Assembly: GCA_947258545.1 (NCBI GenBank)
Contig: CAMYJI010000008.1
Span: forward strand, 16,326 to 80,325
Length of the DNA: 64,000 bases
Direction: 5' to 3'
Origin: an uncultured Ectothiorhodospiraceae bacterium
Lineage (GTDB): Bacteria; Pseudomonadota; Gammaproteobacteria; UBA9214
How positions within the stretch are numbered: the first letter of the stretch is position 1; every line of letters begins with the position of its first letter. The position numbers and the translations under genes are program-made. Below the pieces are notes generated by a model that saw only the letters and a program-made list of their open reading frames with translations, was not told where the DNA came from and ran no database searches. Shown here in pieces: positions 41,804 through 50,065 of this stretch.

Positions 41804-41935
41804 GAGGTGGGTCAGGTGCCCGATGATTTTCCAGCGCGGAATTCTCGCATGGCGCCATGATCCGGCACAACTTTGTGTTGTATCCGGGCGTGTCGACAGG
41901 CATACCTACCATGGGGTTCGTTTGCCCTGGACTAT

Positions 41936-41965
41936 TTGACCATCGACAGCGCTAGCACGTATCAT
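41936..41965 (+). promoter_or_regulatory. Likely promoter of the tRNA array
   Basis: TTGACC at 41936-41941, an 18-base gap, and TATCAT at 41960-41965. It lies about 58 bases upstream of the first tRNA sequence and points the same way. No other promoter-like pair was seen in the 220-base gap after folD. Confidence 0.6.
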
Positions 41966-42023
41966 CACGTGGCTCAGTGCGGACCTACAGGTTCAGCATC
42001 ACCTCGTGATAGCACAGAGATAG

Positions 42024-42083
42024 CGGGGTATAGCGCAGTCTGGTAGCGCGCCAGCTTTGGGAGCTGGATGTCGGGGGTTCGAA
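42024..42083 (+). tRNA. tRNA-Pro (TGG), truncated in the T-loop
   Basis: Starts CGGGGTATAGCGCAGTCTGG with a normal D-arm and anticodon stem-loop (CCAGC-TTTGGGA-GCTGG, anticodon TGG), then a T-arm beginning GTCGGGGGTTCGAA. Here the sequence breaks off: the second strand of the T-stem, the 3' acceptor strand and CCA (about 17 bases) are missing, and three bases later the tRNA-Arg begins. As it stands this cannot make a functional tRNA. Confidence 0.85.
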
Positions 42084-42086
42084 AAT

Positions 42087-42121
42087 GCGCCCGTAGCTCA
42101 GCTGGATAGAGCATCGGCCTT
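42087..42121 (+). tRNA. tRNA-Arg 5' exon, interrupted by a group I intron
   Basis: GCGCCCGTAGCTCAGCTGGA begins a tRNA-Arg with its D-arm and the 5' half of the anticodon stem, ending at CATCGGCCTT. In proteobacterial tRNA-Arg(TCT) this continues with CTAAG, so the break falls inside the anticodon loop, a classic group I intron site. The matching 3' exon (CTAAGCCGATG and the T-arm) is not found after the intron or anywhere up to the next tRNA. The anticodon is therefore inferred as TCT from the family. Confidence 0.8.
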
Positions 42122-42788
42122 TAAGTGCACATCATGGCAAATGTGCAAATAGGAGCCTTTATGAGGAAACCGAACTCATAAAGTGGATCGCACTGTATCG
42201 GGGAAACCTTAACAGTTAGTGCTGATGGCAATCCCGAGGAAACCGTTGGTTGACCCATCCAATGGTTGGTGTATAACATTTAATCTATGCACCATACCAA
42301 AGAGAAGGGTGACCTGGGTGTTTTGAAGGCTCAGCTCGATATGTTCGAGCAAGGATTTGTAATTCTGAATCCTGTGACTGAACATGCACCGTTTGATCTG
42401 GTTGCATACAAGGATGGAATATTCAGGCGGGTACAGGTTAAGTATAAATCAGTAGACAGGACGGGCAGTATTACGGTGCATTTCCGCTCATGCTGGGCGG
42501 ATAAAAGTGGAACACAAATGCGCCAGGTCAATAAAGATGAAGTGGATCTTTATTGCATCTATTGTCCTGATACGGATGCCTGTTATTACCTGGATCCAAA
42601 AGACTATAAAAGTTCGGTCACACTGAGGGTAGAAACATCCAAGAATAATCAGACAAAAAATGTGAGAATGGCTGCTGATTATCGATGGGTTCCGTAGAGA
42701 CTATACGTGCGACACCTGAGATGGTGAAGAGATAGTCCAGACCACAAACCCTGAAGGGGCGTCGAAAGACGTAGGTTTGGTTGTTTTA
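42122..42788 (+). ncRNA. Group I self-splicing intron (IC3-like)
   Basis: An internal hairpin TGCACAT/ATGTGCA follows the break, then GGAGCC, which can pair with the exon end GGCCTT as the internal guide (one mismatch). The core elements resemble the Azoarcus tRNA-Ile intron: the R-type GTAGAGACTATACG near 42696-42709, the S-type AAGAGATAGTCC near 42728-42740, and a P9-type region with GCGTCGAAAGACG and CAAACC/GGTTTG. An endonuclease gene fills the part before R. The 3' end is uncertain because no 3' exon follows. Confidence 0.82.
42287..42697 (+). CDS. Intron-encoded PD-(D/E)XK homing endonuclease
   Basis: 136 aa inside the intron. It resembles the I-Ssp6803I family of the Synechocystis tRNA-fMet intron: N-terminal HTKEKGDLGVLKAQLDMFEQG, then PFDLVAYKDG (Asp37) and RRVQVKYKS (Gln50, Lys52), a Q-x-K version of the nuclease site. 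It probably cuts an intronless tRNA gene to spread the intron. Its AT-richer composition differs from neighbours. Its stop codon TAG lies within the intron's R element, so gene and ribozyme overlap slightly. Confidence 0.82.
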   Translation: MHHTKEKGDLGVLKAQLDMFEQGFVILNPVTEHAPFDLVAYKDGIFRRVQVKYKSVDRTGSITVHFRSCWADKSGTQMRQVNKDEVDLYCIYCPDTDACYYLDPKDYKSSVTLRVETSKNNQTKNVRMAADYRWVP

Positions 42789-42789
42789 T

Positions 42790-42866
42790 GGTGGGCGTAG
42801 CTCAGTTGGTAGAGCCCTGGATTGTGATTCCAGTCGTCGTGGGTTCGAGTCCCATCGTCCACCCCA
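42790..42866 (+). tRNA. tRNA-His (anticodon GTG)
   Basis: Complete, with encoded CCA. It includes the extra 5' G of tRNA-His opposite C73, acceptor GTGGGCG pairing with CGTCCAC, anticodon loop ATTGTGATT with GTG, and T-arm GTGGGTTCGAGTCCCAT. It begins about nine bases after the intron's last stem, leaving no room for a tRNA-Arg 3' exon. Confidence 0.96.
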
Positions 42867-42947
42867 TTTTTCAGCCTTTTCCGGACGGCCCCGGACCCGG
42901 GTCTGGCTTGAACAGCTACCGCCTCTGTGGTCCAATACCGCCCTTTC

Positions 42948-43023
42948 GGGCCGTTAGCTCAATTGGCAGAGCAGTGGACTCTTAATCCATTGGTTGTAGG
43001 TTCGATTCCTACACGGCCCACCA
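42948..43023 (+). tRNA. tRNA-Lys (anticodon CTT)
   Basis: Complete 76-base tRNA with CCA: acceptor GGGCCGT with ACGGCCC, anticodon loop CTCTTAA reading CTT, T-arm GTAGGTTCGATTCCTAC. It lies 81 bases after tRNA-His. A weak terminator follows. Confidence 0.95.
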
Positions 43024-43039
43024 GATCAACACGGCCTGC

Positions 43040-43060
43040 GCCCTGCGCGGGCATTTTTTT
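43040..43060 (+). terminator. Probable terminator after tRNA-Lys
   Basis: GCCC-tgcgc-GGGC (43040-43052) followed by A and seven T. The stem is short but the T-run is good. It would end the Pro-Arg-His-Lys transcript before tRNA-Leu. Confidence 0.6.
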
Positions 43061-43263
43061 ATCCCGGAGCTGCGCTGACACGGCCGGTCCTGATCCATAC
43101 TGCCGACTGAAAAAACCGGGAGCAGGTGTCCTTTCGGGTGTGCCCGATCCTGCCGCGGGTGGTCCGGCATTCCAGGGGTGCGCAAGGTGATGATAAGCCG
43201 TTATAATTACAAAGTTTACGTGGGAGATCAGTGGCCATTCCTGCCGCTGGCGTGGCGATATCG

Positions 43264-43349
<86 letters not shown>

Positions 43350-43437
43350 GTTTCCCGGATCAGGGGAGGCTGCCGTTATTCGCAGGGACGAATGTCGCAC
43401 CGGCGAGGATGTGCGGCAATATAAACGAGGTGAATAC

Positions 43438-44727
43438 ATGCAAGTGTCGGTAGAAAACACGGGGGGGCTTGAACGTCGCATGACGGTCCAGGTGCCAGCC
43501 GAGCGTGTCGATCAGGAGGTCGGTTCCCGGCTTCAGTCGATGTCAAAGTCCGTTCGGCTTGACGGTTTCCGGCCGGGCAAGGTGCCGCTCGGTGTGGTTG
43601 AGAAGAAATTCGGCAAGCAAGTGCGCCTGGAAGTGATGAACCAGGTTATCCATTCCACCCTGCAGGAGGCACTTACCCAGGAGAACCTGCGCCCGGCAGG
43701 CGAACCGAAGATCGAACCGAATGAGTCGCAACCGGGCGAGGTCCTGGAATACGTTGCGACCTTCGAGGTGTTTCCGGAACTGGCTGGCGCGATCGATGAC
43801 AACTTCACGATCACCCGGCCCGTGGTGAAAGTAACCGATACGGAAATCGACGCAATGCTTGAAAAGCTGCGCAAGCAACGTGCCACCTGGACTGAAGTCG
43901 AACGTGACGCCAGGCTTGATGACCAGGTCGTCATCGACTTTGAAGGCAGGATCAACGGTGAGCCTTTCAGTGGCAACAAGGGCGAGAGGATGCCGCTTGA
44001 ACTGGGCTCGAACAGCATGATCCCGGGTTTCGAGGAACAGCTGGTCGGCGTTAGTAGCGGCGCTGAGAAGACGTTGCGGATCACCTTTCCGGAGGACTAT
44101 CCGTCGGCAGAGGTCGCCGGCAAGGACGCAGAGTTCAATATCAAGGTGCATGGCGTGTCGGAGATGGTGCTGCCGGAACTGGATGATGACTTTGCCCGTG
44201 CCTTCGGTGTGGCCGACAGGGGCATGGGGGGGCTGCGCGAGGAAGTCACCAGCAACATGCAGCGCGAACTGAAGCAGCTGCTCAAGGGGAACCTCAAGGA
44301 TCAGGTCTTTTCAGGGCTGCTGGAGAAAAACCAGGTCGAGGTACCGCGCAGCCTGATCGAGAACGAGATCGTGCAACTCAGATCCCAGCAGGATTACCAG
44401 GGATTGGACACGGACGCGCTGCAGAACATGGCCGAACGCCGGGTCAAACTGGGCGTGTTGATCAGCGAGGTCGTCAAGCAGAACCAGATACAGATTGATC
44501 CTGACGGGGTGCGCGAGGCGGTCGAAACCATCGCGAGCTCCTATGAAAAGCCCGAGGAAGTTATCCAGTGGTACTATGGAAACCAGGAAATGCTCGCTGG
44601 TATCCAATCCGCGGTGCTCGAGGATCAGGTGGTTGACTGGTTGATTGAAAACGGTGGTCTCAAGGTGGTAGAAAAACAGACCTCATTTGATGAACTGGTT
44701 GAAGCAACCAGGCAATCTAAAGGATAG
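43438..44727 (+). CDS. tig: Trigger factor
   Basis: Ribosome-bound chaperone and peptidyl-prolyl isomerase. The product is 429 aa from ATG 43438 (MQVSVENTGGLERRM); a slightly longer in-frame start is less like the family. The ribosome-binding loop is GFRPGKVPLGVVEKKFG near residues 43-59, the FKBP-type domain follows (about 150-240), then the helical chaperone arms. clpP starts 6 bases downstream, then clpX and lon: the standard proteostasis cluster. Confidence 0.97.
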   Translation: MQVSVENTGGLERRMTVQVPAERVDQEVGSRLQSMSKSVRLDGFRPGKVPLGVVEKKFGKQVRLEVMNQVIHSTLQEALTQENLRPAGEPKIEPNESQPGEVLEYVATFEVFPELAGAIDDNFTITRPVVKVTDTEIDAMLEKLRKQRATWTEVERDARLDDQVVIDFEGRINGEPFSGNKGERMPLELGSNSMIPGFEEQLVGVSSGAEKTLRITFPEDYPSAEVAGKDAEFNIKVHGVSEMVLPELDDDFARAFGVADRGMGGLREEVTSNMQRELKQLLKGNLKDQVFSGLLEKNQVEVPRSLIENEIVQLRSQQDYQGLDTDALQNMAERRVKLGVLISEVVKQNQIQIDPDGVREAVETIASSYEKPEEVIQWYYGNQEMLAGIQSAVLEDQVVDWLIENGGLKVVEKQTSFDELVEATRQSKG

Positions 44728-44733
44728 GATTCC

Positions 44734-45378
44734 ATGACCGATAGCAAGTATATGAATGGTGCAGCAGATACGAAAGCCCTGAATCTCGTCCCGATCGTTA
44801 TTGAACAGACAGCGCGCGGCGAACGTTCCTATGACATCTATTCGCGCCTTTTAAAGGAGCGTGTTGTATTTATTGTCGGGCCGGTCGAGGATTATATGGC
44901 CAACGTCGTGGTCGCACAGTTGCTGTTCCTGGAATCAGAGAATCCTGACAAGGACATCCACCTGTACATCAACTCCCCGGGCGGATCGGTCACTGCCGGA
45001 CTGGCTATCTATGACACCATGCAGTTCGTCAAGCCCGATGTCAGCACCATGTGTATCGGGCAGGCGGCCAGTATGGGCGCACTGTTGCTGGCTGGCGGCA
45101 GCAAGGGCAAGCGTGTGTGCCTGCCGCACTCGCGCATGATGATCCACCAGCCCCTGGGTGGTTTCCAGGGCCAGGCCACGGATATCGATATCCATGCCCG
45201 GGAGATCCTGTTGATCCGGGAAAAGCTCAACCTGATCCTGTCGCAACACACCGGACAGCCGCTGGAACGCATCGGCGAGGACACGGAGCGCGACAACTTC
45301 ATGGGGGCCGAACAGGCGCAGGAATATGGCCTGATCGACCAGATCCTGGCCAGGCGCGAGGTCGGCATTGACGCCTAG
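44734..45378 (+). CDS. clpP: ATP-dependent Clp protease, proteolytic subunit
   Basis: 214-aa serine protease forming the barrel that works with ClpX. The catalytic Ser is in [15 protein letters not shown] (about 110), His in [11 protein letters not shown] (about 135) and the Asp lies further on. [16 protein letters not shown] is typical. It follows tig by 6 bases and precedes clpX by 140. Confidence 0.98.
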   Translation: MTDSKYMNGAADTKALNLVPIVIEQTARGERSYDIYSRLLKERVVFIVGPVEDYMANVVVAQLLFLESENPDKDIHLYINSPGGSVTAGLAIYDTMQFVKPDVSTMCIGQAASMGALLLAGGSKGKRVCLPHSRMMIHQPLGGFQGQATDIDIHAREILLIREKLNLILSQHTGQPLERIGEDTERDNFMGAEQAQEYGLIDQILARREVGIDA

Positions 45379-45518
45379 GGCCGGGACAATCATCGGGTTA
45401 AGCGGATTTCCCTTGATAAAAAAATGATTTAGTGTGATTGAAGGAGTTGATTCGCAATCGCAAATAGTGTTAAAAAACTATCAGGTAAGTCCTTATTGAG
45501 ACGTATGGGGATTCGAGT

Positions 45519-46790
45519 ATGAGTAACGACAGAGACGGTAAGGGTGACGACGGCAAGCTGCTCTACTGTTCCTTCTGCGGCAAAAGCCAGCATGAAGTAC
45601 GCAAACTGATCGCCGGGCCCTCCGTCTTCGTCTGCGACGAATGTGTCGAATTGTGTAACGACATCATTCGTGAGGAAATGCAGGAGAAATCATCGACTGG
45701 CGGAGACAAGCTACCCAAGCCGCAGGAAATCAACGAGATCCTGAATGAATACGTGATTGGCCAGGACCGCGCCAAGAAGGTCCTCTCGGTAGCCGTCTAC
45801 AACCATTACAAGCGCCTCGATGCCTCAAGCAAGAAGGATGAGGTTGAGCTCTCCAAGAGTAACATCCTGCTGATCGGCCCGACCGGTTCAGGCAAGACAC
45901 TGCTGGCGGAAACCCTGGCGCGCCTGTTGAATGTCCCGTTCACTATTGCCGATGCCACCACGCTGACTGAAGCCGGCTATGTCGGTGAGGATGTCGAGAA
46001 CATTATCCAGAAACTCCTGCAGAAGTGTGACTACGATGTCGACAAGGCCCAGACGGGTATCGTCTACATCGACGAGATTGACAAGATCTCGCGCAAGTCA
46101 GACAACCCTTCGATTACCCGGGATGTCTCCGGAGAAGGCGTGCAGCAGGCTTTACTGAAGCTGATCGAGGGCACAGTGGCATCTGTACCGCCTCAGGGCG
46201 GGCGCAAGCACCCGCAGCAGGAATTCCTGCAGGTGGACACTTCGAACATCCTGTTTATCGTCGGCGGCGCGTTTGCCGGCCTCGACAAGATCATTCGCAG
46301 CCGGTCGGAAACGGGTGGCATCGGCTTTGCCGCCGAGGTCAAGAGCAAGGATGAAGACATCAATCTCGGTGAGATTCTCTATGACGTGGAACCCGAGGAT
46401 CTCATCAAGTACGGCCTGATCCCTGAATTTGTCGGCCGTCTGCCGGTGGTGGCAACCCTGGAGGAGCTGGACGAGGACGCACTTATCCAGATCCTGACAG
46501 AGCCCAAGAATGCTCTGACCAAACAGTATGAGAAGCTGTTTGAGATGGAGGGCTGCGAAATAGAATTCCGTGATGATGCCCTGCGTACCGTGGCTCGCAA
46601 GGCCATGGAGCGCAAGACCGGAGCGCGCGGTTTACGTACCATCCTCGAGCAGATCCTGCTCGACACCATGTATGATCTCCCCTCGATGGAAAACGTCCTG
46701 AAAGTGGTCATTGACGAGGGCGTTATCCTAGGTAATTCCAAGCCGTACATGATTTTTGACGCCTCTGAGCCACTCGCGGCTTCAGAGTAG
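45519..46790 (+). CDS. clpX: ATP-dependent Clp protease, ATP-binding subunit ClpX
   Basis: AAA+ unfoldase feeding ClpP. The 423-aa product has the N-terminal zinc finger [13 protein letters not shown]...VCDECVELC (residues about 14-45), Walker [16 protein letters not shown] (near 121), Walker [11 protein letters not shown] and the sensor region EFVGRLPV. The 140-base gap after clpP contains AT-rich stretches that may hold its own promoter, but I could not define one. Confidence 0.98.
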   Translation: MSNDRDGKGDDGKLLYCSFCGKSQHEVRKLIAGPSVFVCDECVELCNDIIREEMQEKSSTGGDKLPKPQEINEILNEYVIGQDRAKKVLSVAVYNHYKRLDASSKKDEVELSKSNILLIGPTGSGKTLLAETLARLLNVPFTIADATTLTEAGYVGEDVENIIQKLLQKCDYDVDKAQTGIVYIDEIDKISRKSDNPSITRDVSGEGVQQALLKLIEGTVASVPPQGGRKHPQQEFLQVDTSNILFIVGGAFAGLDKIIRSRSETGGIGFAAEVKSKDEDINLGEILYDVEPEDLIKYGLIPEFVGRLPVVATLEELDEDALIQILTEPKNALTKQYEKLFEMEGCEIEFRDDALRTVARKAMERKTGARGLRTILEQILLDTMYDLPSMENVLKVVIDEGVILGNSKPYMIFDASEPLAASE

Positions 46791-46892
46791 TTGATATAAG
46801 TCCTTAGATATCAATAAGAAGAAGTATCTTCCTGCGTGGCGGGCAAGCTGGCATGTTCCTTGCCTCTTATTTAATGCCTGTCAAAAATATGG

Positions 46893-46920
46893 TTGAAGTG
46901 TTGCAGGTGCGTCCCCATAT
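46893..46920 (+). promoter_or_regulatory. Heat-shock (sigma-32) promoter of lon
   Basis: TTGAAG at 46893-46898, a 14-base gap, and CCCCATAT at 46913-46920. This fits the sigma-32 consensus (CTTGAAA, 13-14 bases, CCCCATNT) closely. It lies 125 bases before the lon start, which is a known heat-shock gene in E. coli. Confidence 0.82.
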
Positions 46921-47044
46921 TGATGGCTGACGGATGCAACACAAGGGAATGAACGTTCCGACAGGCAGGGCACCGGAGCTTGCATGACGTAATCCAGGCG
47001 GTTTGCCGCCAGCGCCCCGGTAACACACAATCACTAAGGAATGG

Positions 47045-49480
47045 ATGGATATCAATATGACTGATCAAGCCACGAGCGCAATACCCGTTTTGCCATTACG
47101 GGATGTTGTTGTTTACCCGCACATGGTCATTCCGCTGTTTGTGGGACGTGAAAAATCAATCAATGCGCTGGATACGGCCATGCAGGAGGACAAGAGGATC
47201 CTCCTGGTCGCGCAAAAAAATGCCGAAATAGATGACCCCTCTGTTGATGACATCCATGAAATTGGTACCCTGTCCACTATCCTGCAGTTACTGAAGCTGC
47301 CCGACGGAACAGTCAAGGTCCTCGTGGAAGGCGCCGAACGTGCGCGGATCACGTCCTTCGAGACCACGGATGCCTTTTTCACCGCCCACATCGATCTGCT
47401 GGAACCGGATGAAATGGACGAGGAAAAGGAACTCGAGGTGTTGACCCGTTCCCTGCTGGCCATCTTCGAACAGTATGTGAAACTCAACAAGAAAGTCCCG
47501 CCCGAGATTCTCACATCATTGTCGGGCATCGATGAGCCCGGGCGCCTGGCGGATACCATTGCCGCACACATGTCGCTCAAGCTTGAAGAGAAACAGAAGA
47601 TTCTTGAAATCGAGAACTGCCATGAACGCATTGAGCGTCTCATAGGGCTGATCGAGGGCGAGATCGACATCATGCAGATCGAGAAGCGGATTCGCGGTCG
47701 CGTCAAACAGCAGATGGAGAAGAGCCAGCGCGAGTACTACCTGAATGAGCAGATGAAGGCTATTCAGAAAGAACTGGGCGAGATGGAAGATGCGCCCAAC
47801 GAACTGGAGGAACTGCAGCAGAAGATCGAGAAGGCCGGTATGAGCAAGGAGGCCAAGGAGAAAGCTAACTCTGAACTCAACAAGCTGAAAATGATGTCGC
47901 CGATGTCGGCCGAGGCGACGGTGGTCAGGAACTATATTGACTGGCTGGTCGGGGTACCCTGGAAGAAACGCTCCAAGATCCGCCACGACCTGTCTACGGC
48001 AGAGAATGTCCTCGAAGAGGACCACTATGGGCTGGAAAAGGTCAAGGAACGCATCCTTGAGTACCTGGCGGTGCAGCAACGCGTCAAGAAGCTCAAGGGT
48101 CCGATCCTGTGCCTGGTGGGTCCGCCGGGCGTCGGCAAGACATCGCTGGGGCACTCCATAGCCCGTGCCACCAACCGCAAGTTCACGCGCATGTCACTGG
48201 GTGGCGTTCGTGACGAGGCTGAAATCCGTGGTCACCGCCGCACCTATATCGGCTCACTGCCGGGCAAGATCATCCAGAACCTCTCCAAGGTCGAGGTGCG
48301 CAATCCGCTGTTCCTGCTGGACGAGCTCGACAAGATGTCGATGGACTTCCGCGGCGATCCGTCATCGGCATTGCTGGAGGTACTCGACCCCGAACAGAAC
48401 AATGCCTTCAACGACCATTACCTGGAAGTCGATTTCGACCTGTCCGACGTGATGTTCGTTGCCACGGCAAACACCATGAACATTCCGGCCCCGTTACTCG
48501 ACCGCATGGAGGTCATCCGGATTCCGGGTTACACGGAAGACGAGAAGATCAATATCGCCATGCGCTATCTGCTGCAAAAGCAGATAAAGAACAATGGTCT
48601 CAAGGAGGGCGAAATCTCGGTCAGCGAAAATGCGATCCGCGATATCATCCGTTACTACACGCGCGAGGCCGGGGTGCGTAATCTGGAACGCGAAATCTCC
48701 AAGATCTGCCGCAAGGTGGTCAAGGAACTGGTGCTCAAGGAACCTGGCAAGAAGATCTCCGTTACACCGAGGAATATCGACAAGTACCTTGGTGTCAAGC
48801 GGTTCCGCTACGGACTGGCAGAGGAACGTGATCAGGTTGGCCAGGTCACCGGTCTTGCCTGGACGGAAGTCGGAGGTGAGCTGCTAACCATCGAGTCGAC
48901 CATCGTCCCCGGCAAGGGCAAGATGATCCACACCGGGCAGCTCGGTGATGTCATGCAGGAGTCCATTCAGGCGGCGACAACTGTGGTGCGAAGCCGTTCC
49001 GCGACGCTGGGCATCGATCCCGATTTCTACCAGAAGTACGATATCCACGTGCACGTGCCTGAGGGCGCCACGCCCAAGGACGGCCCCAGTGCGGGTGTCG
49101 GTATGTGTACGGCGCTGGTGTCTGCCCTGACCGATATCCCGGTGCGGGCCGACGTGGCAATGACCGGCGAGATTACCCTGCGCGGCGAGGTGTTGCCAAT
49201 CGGCGGGCTCAAGGAGAAACTGCTGGCAGCCCATCGCGGCGGCATCTCCATCGTCCTGATTCCGGAAGAAAATCGCAAGGATCTGGCTGAAATTCCGAAG
49301 AATGTCAAGGATAAGCTGGATATACATCCGGTTAGGTGGATCGATGAAGTCCTGCAGGTCGCCTTGCAGCATCAGCCGGTACCACTGGCAGAAGAAGGCA
49401 AGGAGCCGGCAAGAAAGGCCAAGGCCAAAGGCAAGGACAAGGAAGACGAGGTCAAGCAGAAACCCATTACGGCGCATTAA
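47045..49480 (+). CDS. lon: ATP-dependent protease Lon
   Basis: AAA+ serine protease that degrades misfolded and regulatory proteins. The 811-aa product has an N-terminal substrate domain ([20 protein letters not shown]), Walker [14 protein letters not shown] (near 358), and a protease domain with catalytic Ser in [10 protein letters not shown] and Lys in [14 protein letters not shown]. The C-terminal tail is Lys-rich. An ATG 12 bases further in ([11 protein letters not shown]) is an equally good start. A strong terminator follows. Confidence 0.98.
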   Translation: MDINMTDQATSAIPVLPLRDVVVYPHMVIPLFVGREKSINALDTAMQEDKRILLVAQKNAEIDDPSVDDIHEIGTLSTILQLLKLPDGTVKVLVEGAERARITSFETTDAFFTAHIDLLEPDEMDEEKELEVLTRSLLAIFEQYVKLNKKVPPEILTSLSGIDEPGRLADTIAAHMSLKLEEKQKILEIENCHERIERLIGLIEGEIDIMQIEKRIRGRVKQQMEKSQREYYLNEQMKAIQKELGEMEDAPNELEELQQKIEKAGMSKEAKEKANSELNKLKMMSPMSAEATVVRNYIDWLVGVPWKKRSKIRHDLSTAENVLEEDHYGLEKVKERILEYLAVQQRVKKLKGPILCLVGPPGVGKTSLGHSIARATNRKFTRMSLGGVRDEAEIRGHRRTYIGSLPGKIIQNLSKVEVRNPLFLLDELDKMSMDFRGDPSSALLEVLDPEQNNAFNDHYLEVDFDLSDVMFVATANTMNIPAPLLDRMEVIRIPGYTEDEKINIAMRYLLQKQIKNNGLKEGEISVSENAIRDIIRYYTREAGVRNLEREISKICRKVVKELVLKEPGKKISVTPRNIDKYLGVKRFRYGLAEERDQVGQVTGLAWTEVGGELLTIESTIVPGKGKMIHTGQLGDVMQESIQAATTVVRSRSATLGIDPDFYQKYDIHVHVPEGATPKDGPSAGVGMCTALVSALTDIPVRADVAMTGEITLRGEVLPIGGLKEKLLAAHRGGISIVLIPEENRKDLAEIPKNVKDKLDIHPVRWIDEVLQVALQHQPVPLAEEGKEPARKAKAKGKDKEDEVKQKPITAH

Positions 49481-49503
49481 CGTTCATCAACTCAATGCGG
49501 AAC

Positions 49504-49543
49504 CTCGCCGGGGCAGCTGCTACAGCTGCCCCGGCGGGTTTTT
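49504..49543 (+). terminator. Intrinsic terminator of lon
   Basis: A 13-bp perfect stem GCCGGGGCAGCTG-cta-CAGCTGCCCCGGC, extendable by three pairs, followed by TTTTT. It separates lon from hupB. Confidence 0.95.
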
Positions 49544-49669
49544 ATGCGTGGGGTTTCTATGCTTTAATATGCCTGCCTGAATGTGGGGGAACGGGCAACA
49601 GAATTTGCATATACTGATTTTCAGTCGAAATGTTTGTTTAACCATAAAACCTAATATTGGGGATACCAT

Positions 49670-49942
49670 ATGAATAAATCTGAATTGATTGATGCGGTAG
49701 CGAGTGAAGCCGAACTGTCCAAGGCGGACGCAACCAGGGCCACCGATGCCGTTCTGGATACCATCACCGGTGCCTTGAGCAAGGGTGACCAGGTGACACT
49801 CGTCGGATTCGGGACCTTCTCGGTCAGGGACCGCGCGGCCCGGACCGGGCGCAATCCTCAAACGGGTGAGACACTTCAGATCAAGGCATCGAAATCGCCG
49901 GGCTTCAAGGCTGGAAAAGCCCTCAAGGATGCCGTAAACTAG
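49670..49942 (+). CDS. hupB: DNA-binding protein HU-beta
   Basis: 90-aa histone-like protein that bends and compacts DNA. It starts [20 protein letters not shown] and has the DNA-arm signature [22 protein letters not shown]. Position between lon and ppiD is conserved. The 190 bases upstream hold the lon terminator and an AT-rich region that probably carries its promoter. Confidence 0.98.
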   Translation: MNKSELIDAVASEAELSKADATRATDAVLDTITGALSKGDQVTLVGFGTFSVRDRAARTGRNPQTGETLQIKASKSPGFKAGKALKDAVN

Positions 49943-49951
49943 CGCGCCTTC

Positions 49952-50002
49952 GGGTGCTTAGCTCAGCTGGGAGAGCGTCGCCCTTACAAGGCGAATGTCG
50001 GG
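49952..50002 (+). tRNA. tRNA-Val (TAC), truncated in the T-stem
   Basis: GGGTGCTTAGCTCAGCTGGG begins a normal tRNA-Val with anticodon stem-loop TCGCC-CTTACAA-GGCGA (anticodon TAC). After ATGTCGG, where the T-stem should start, the sequence turns into GAACGGTGCCC plus TTTCTTTTTT. The T-arm and 3' acceptor strand are missing. In Pseudomonas a tRNA-Val and a tRNA-Asp occupy this gap, so the deletion may have removed tRNA-Asp too. The remaining CGGTGCCC with T-run looks like the right half of a terminator. Confidence 0.82.
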
Positions 50003-50065
50003 AACGGTGCCCTTTCTTTTTTATATGGTCTGGATAGACCTGAAATTATCCCGAGAGATTGAACT

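Noticed and set aside
42024..42121. Reading tRNA-Pro and tRNA-Arg pieces as a deliberately split or permuted tRNA
   Set aside because: No complementary joining sequences or matching 3' halves are present nearby, so deletion or assembly loss is the simpler view.
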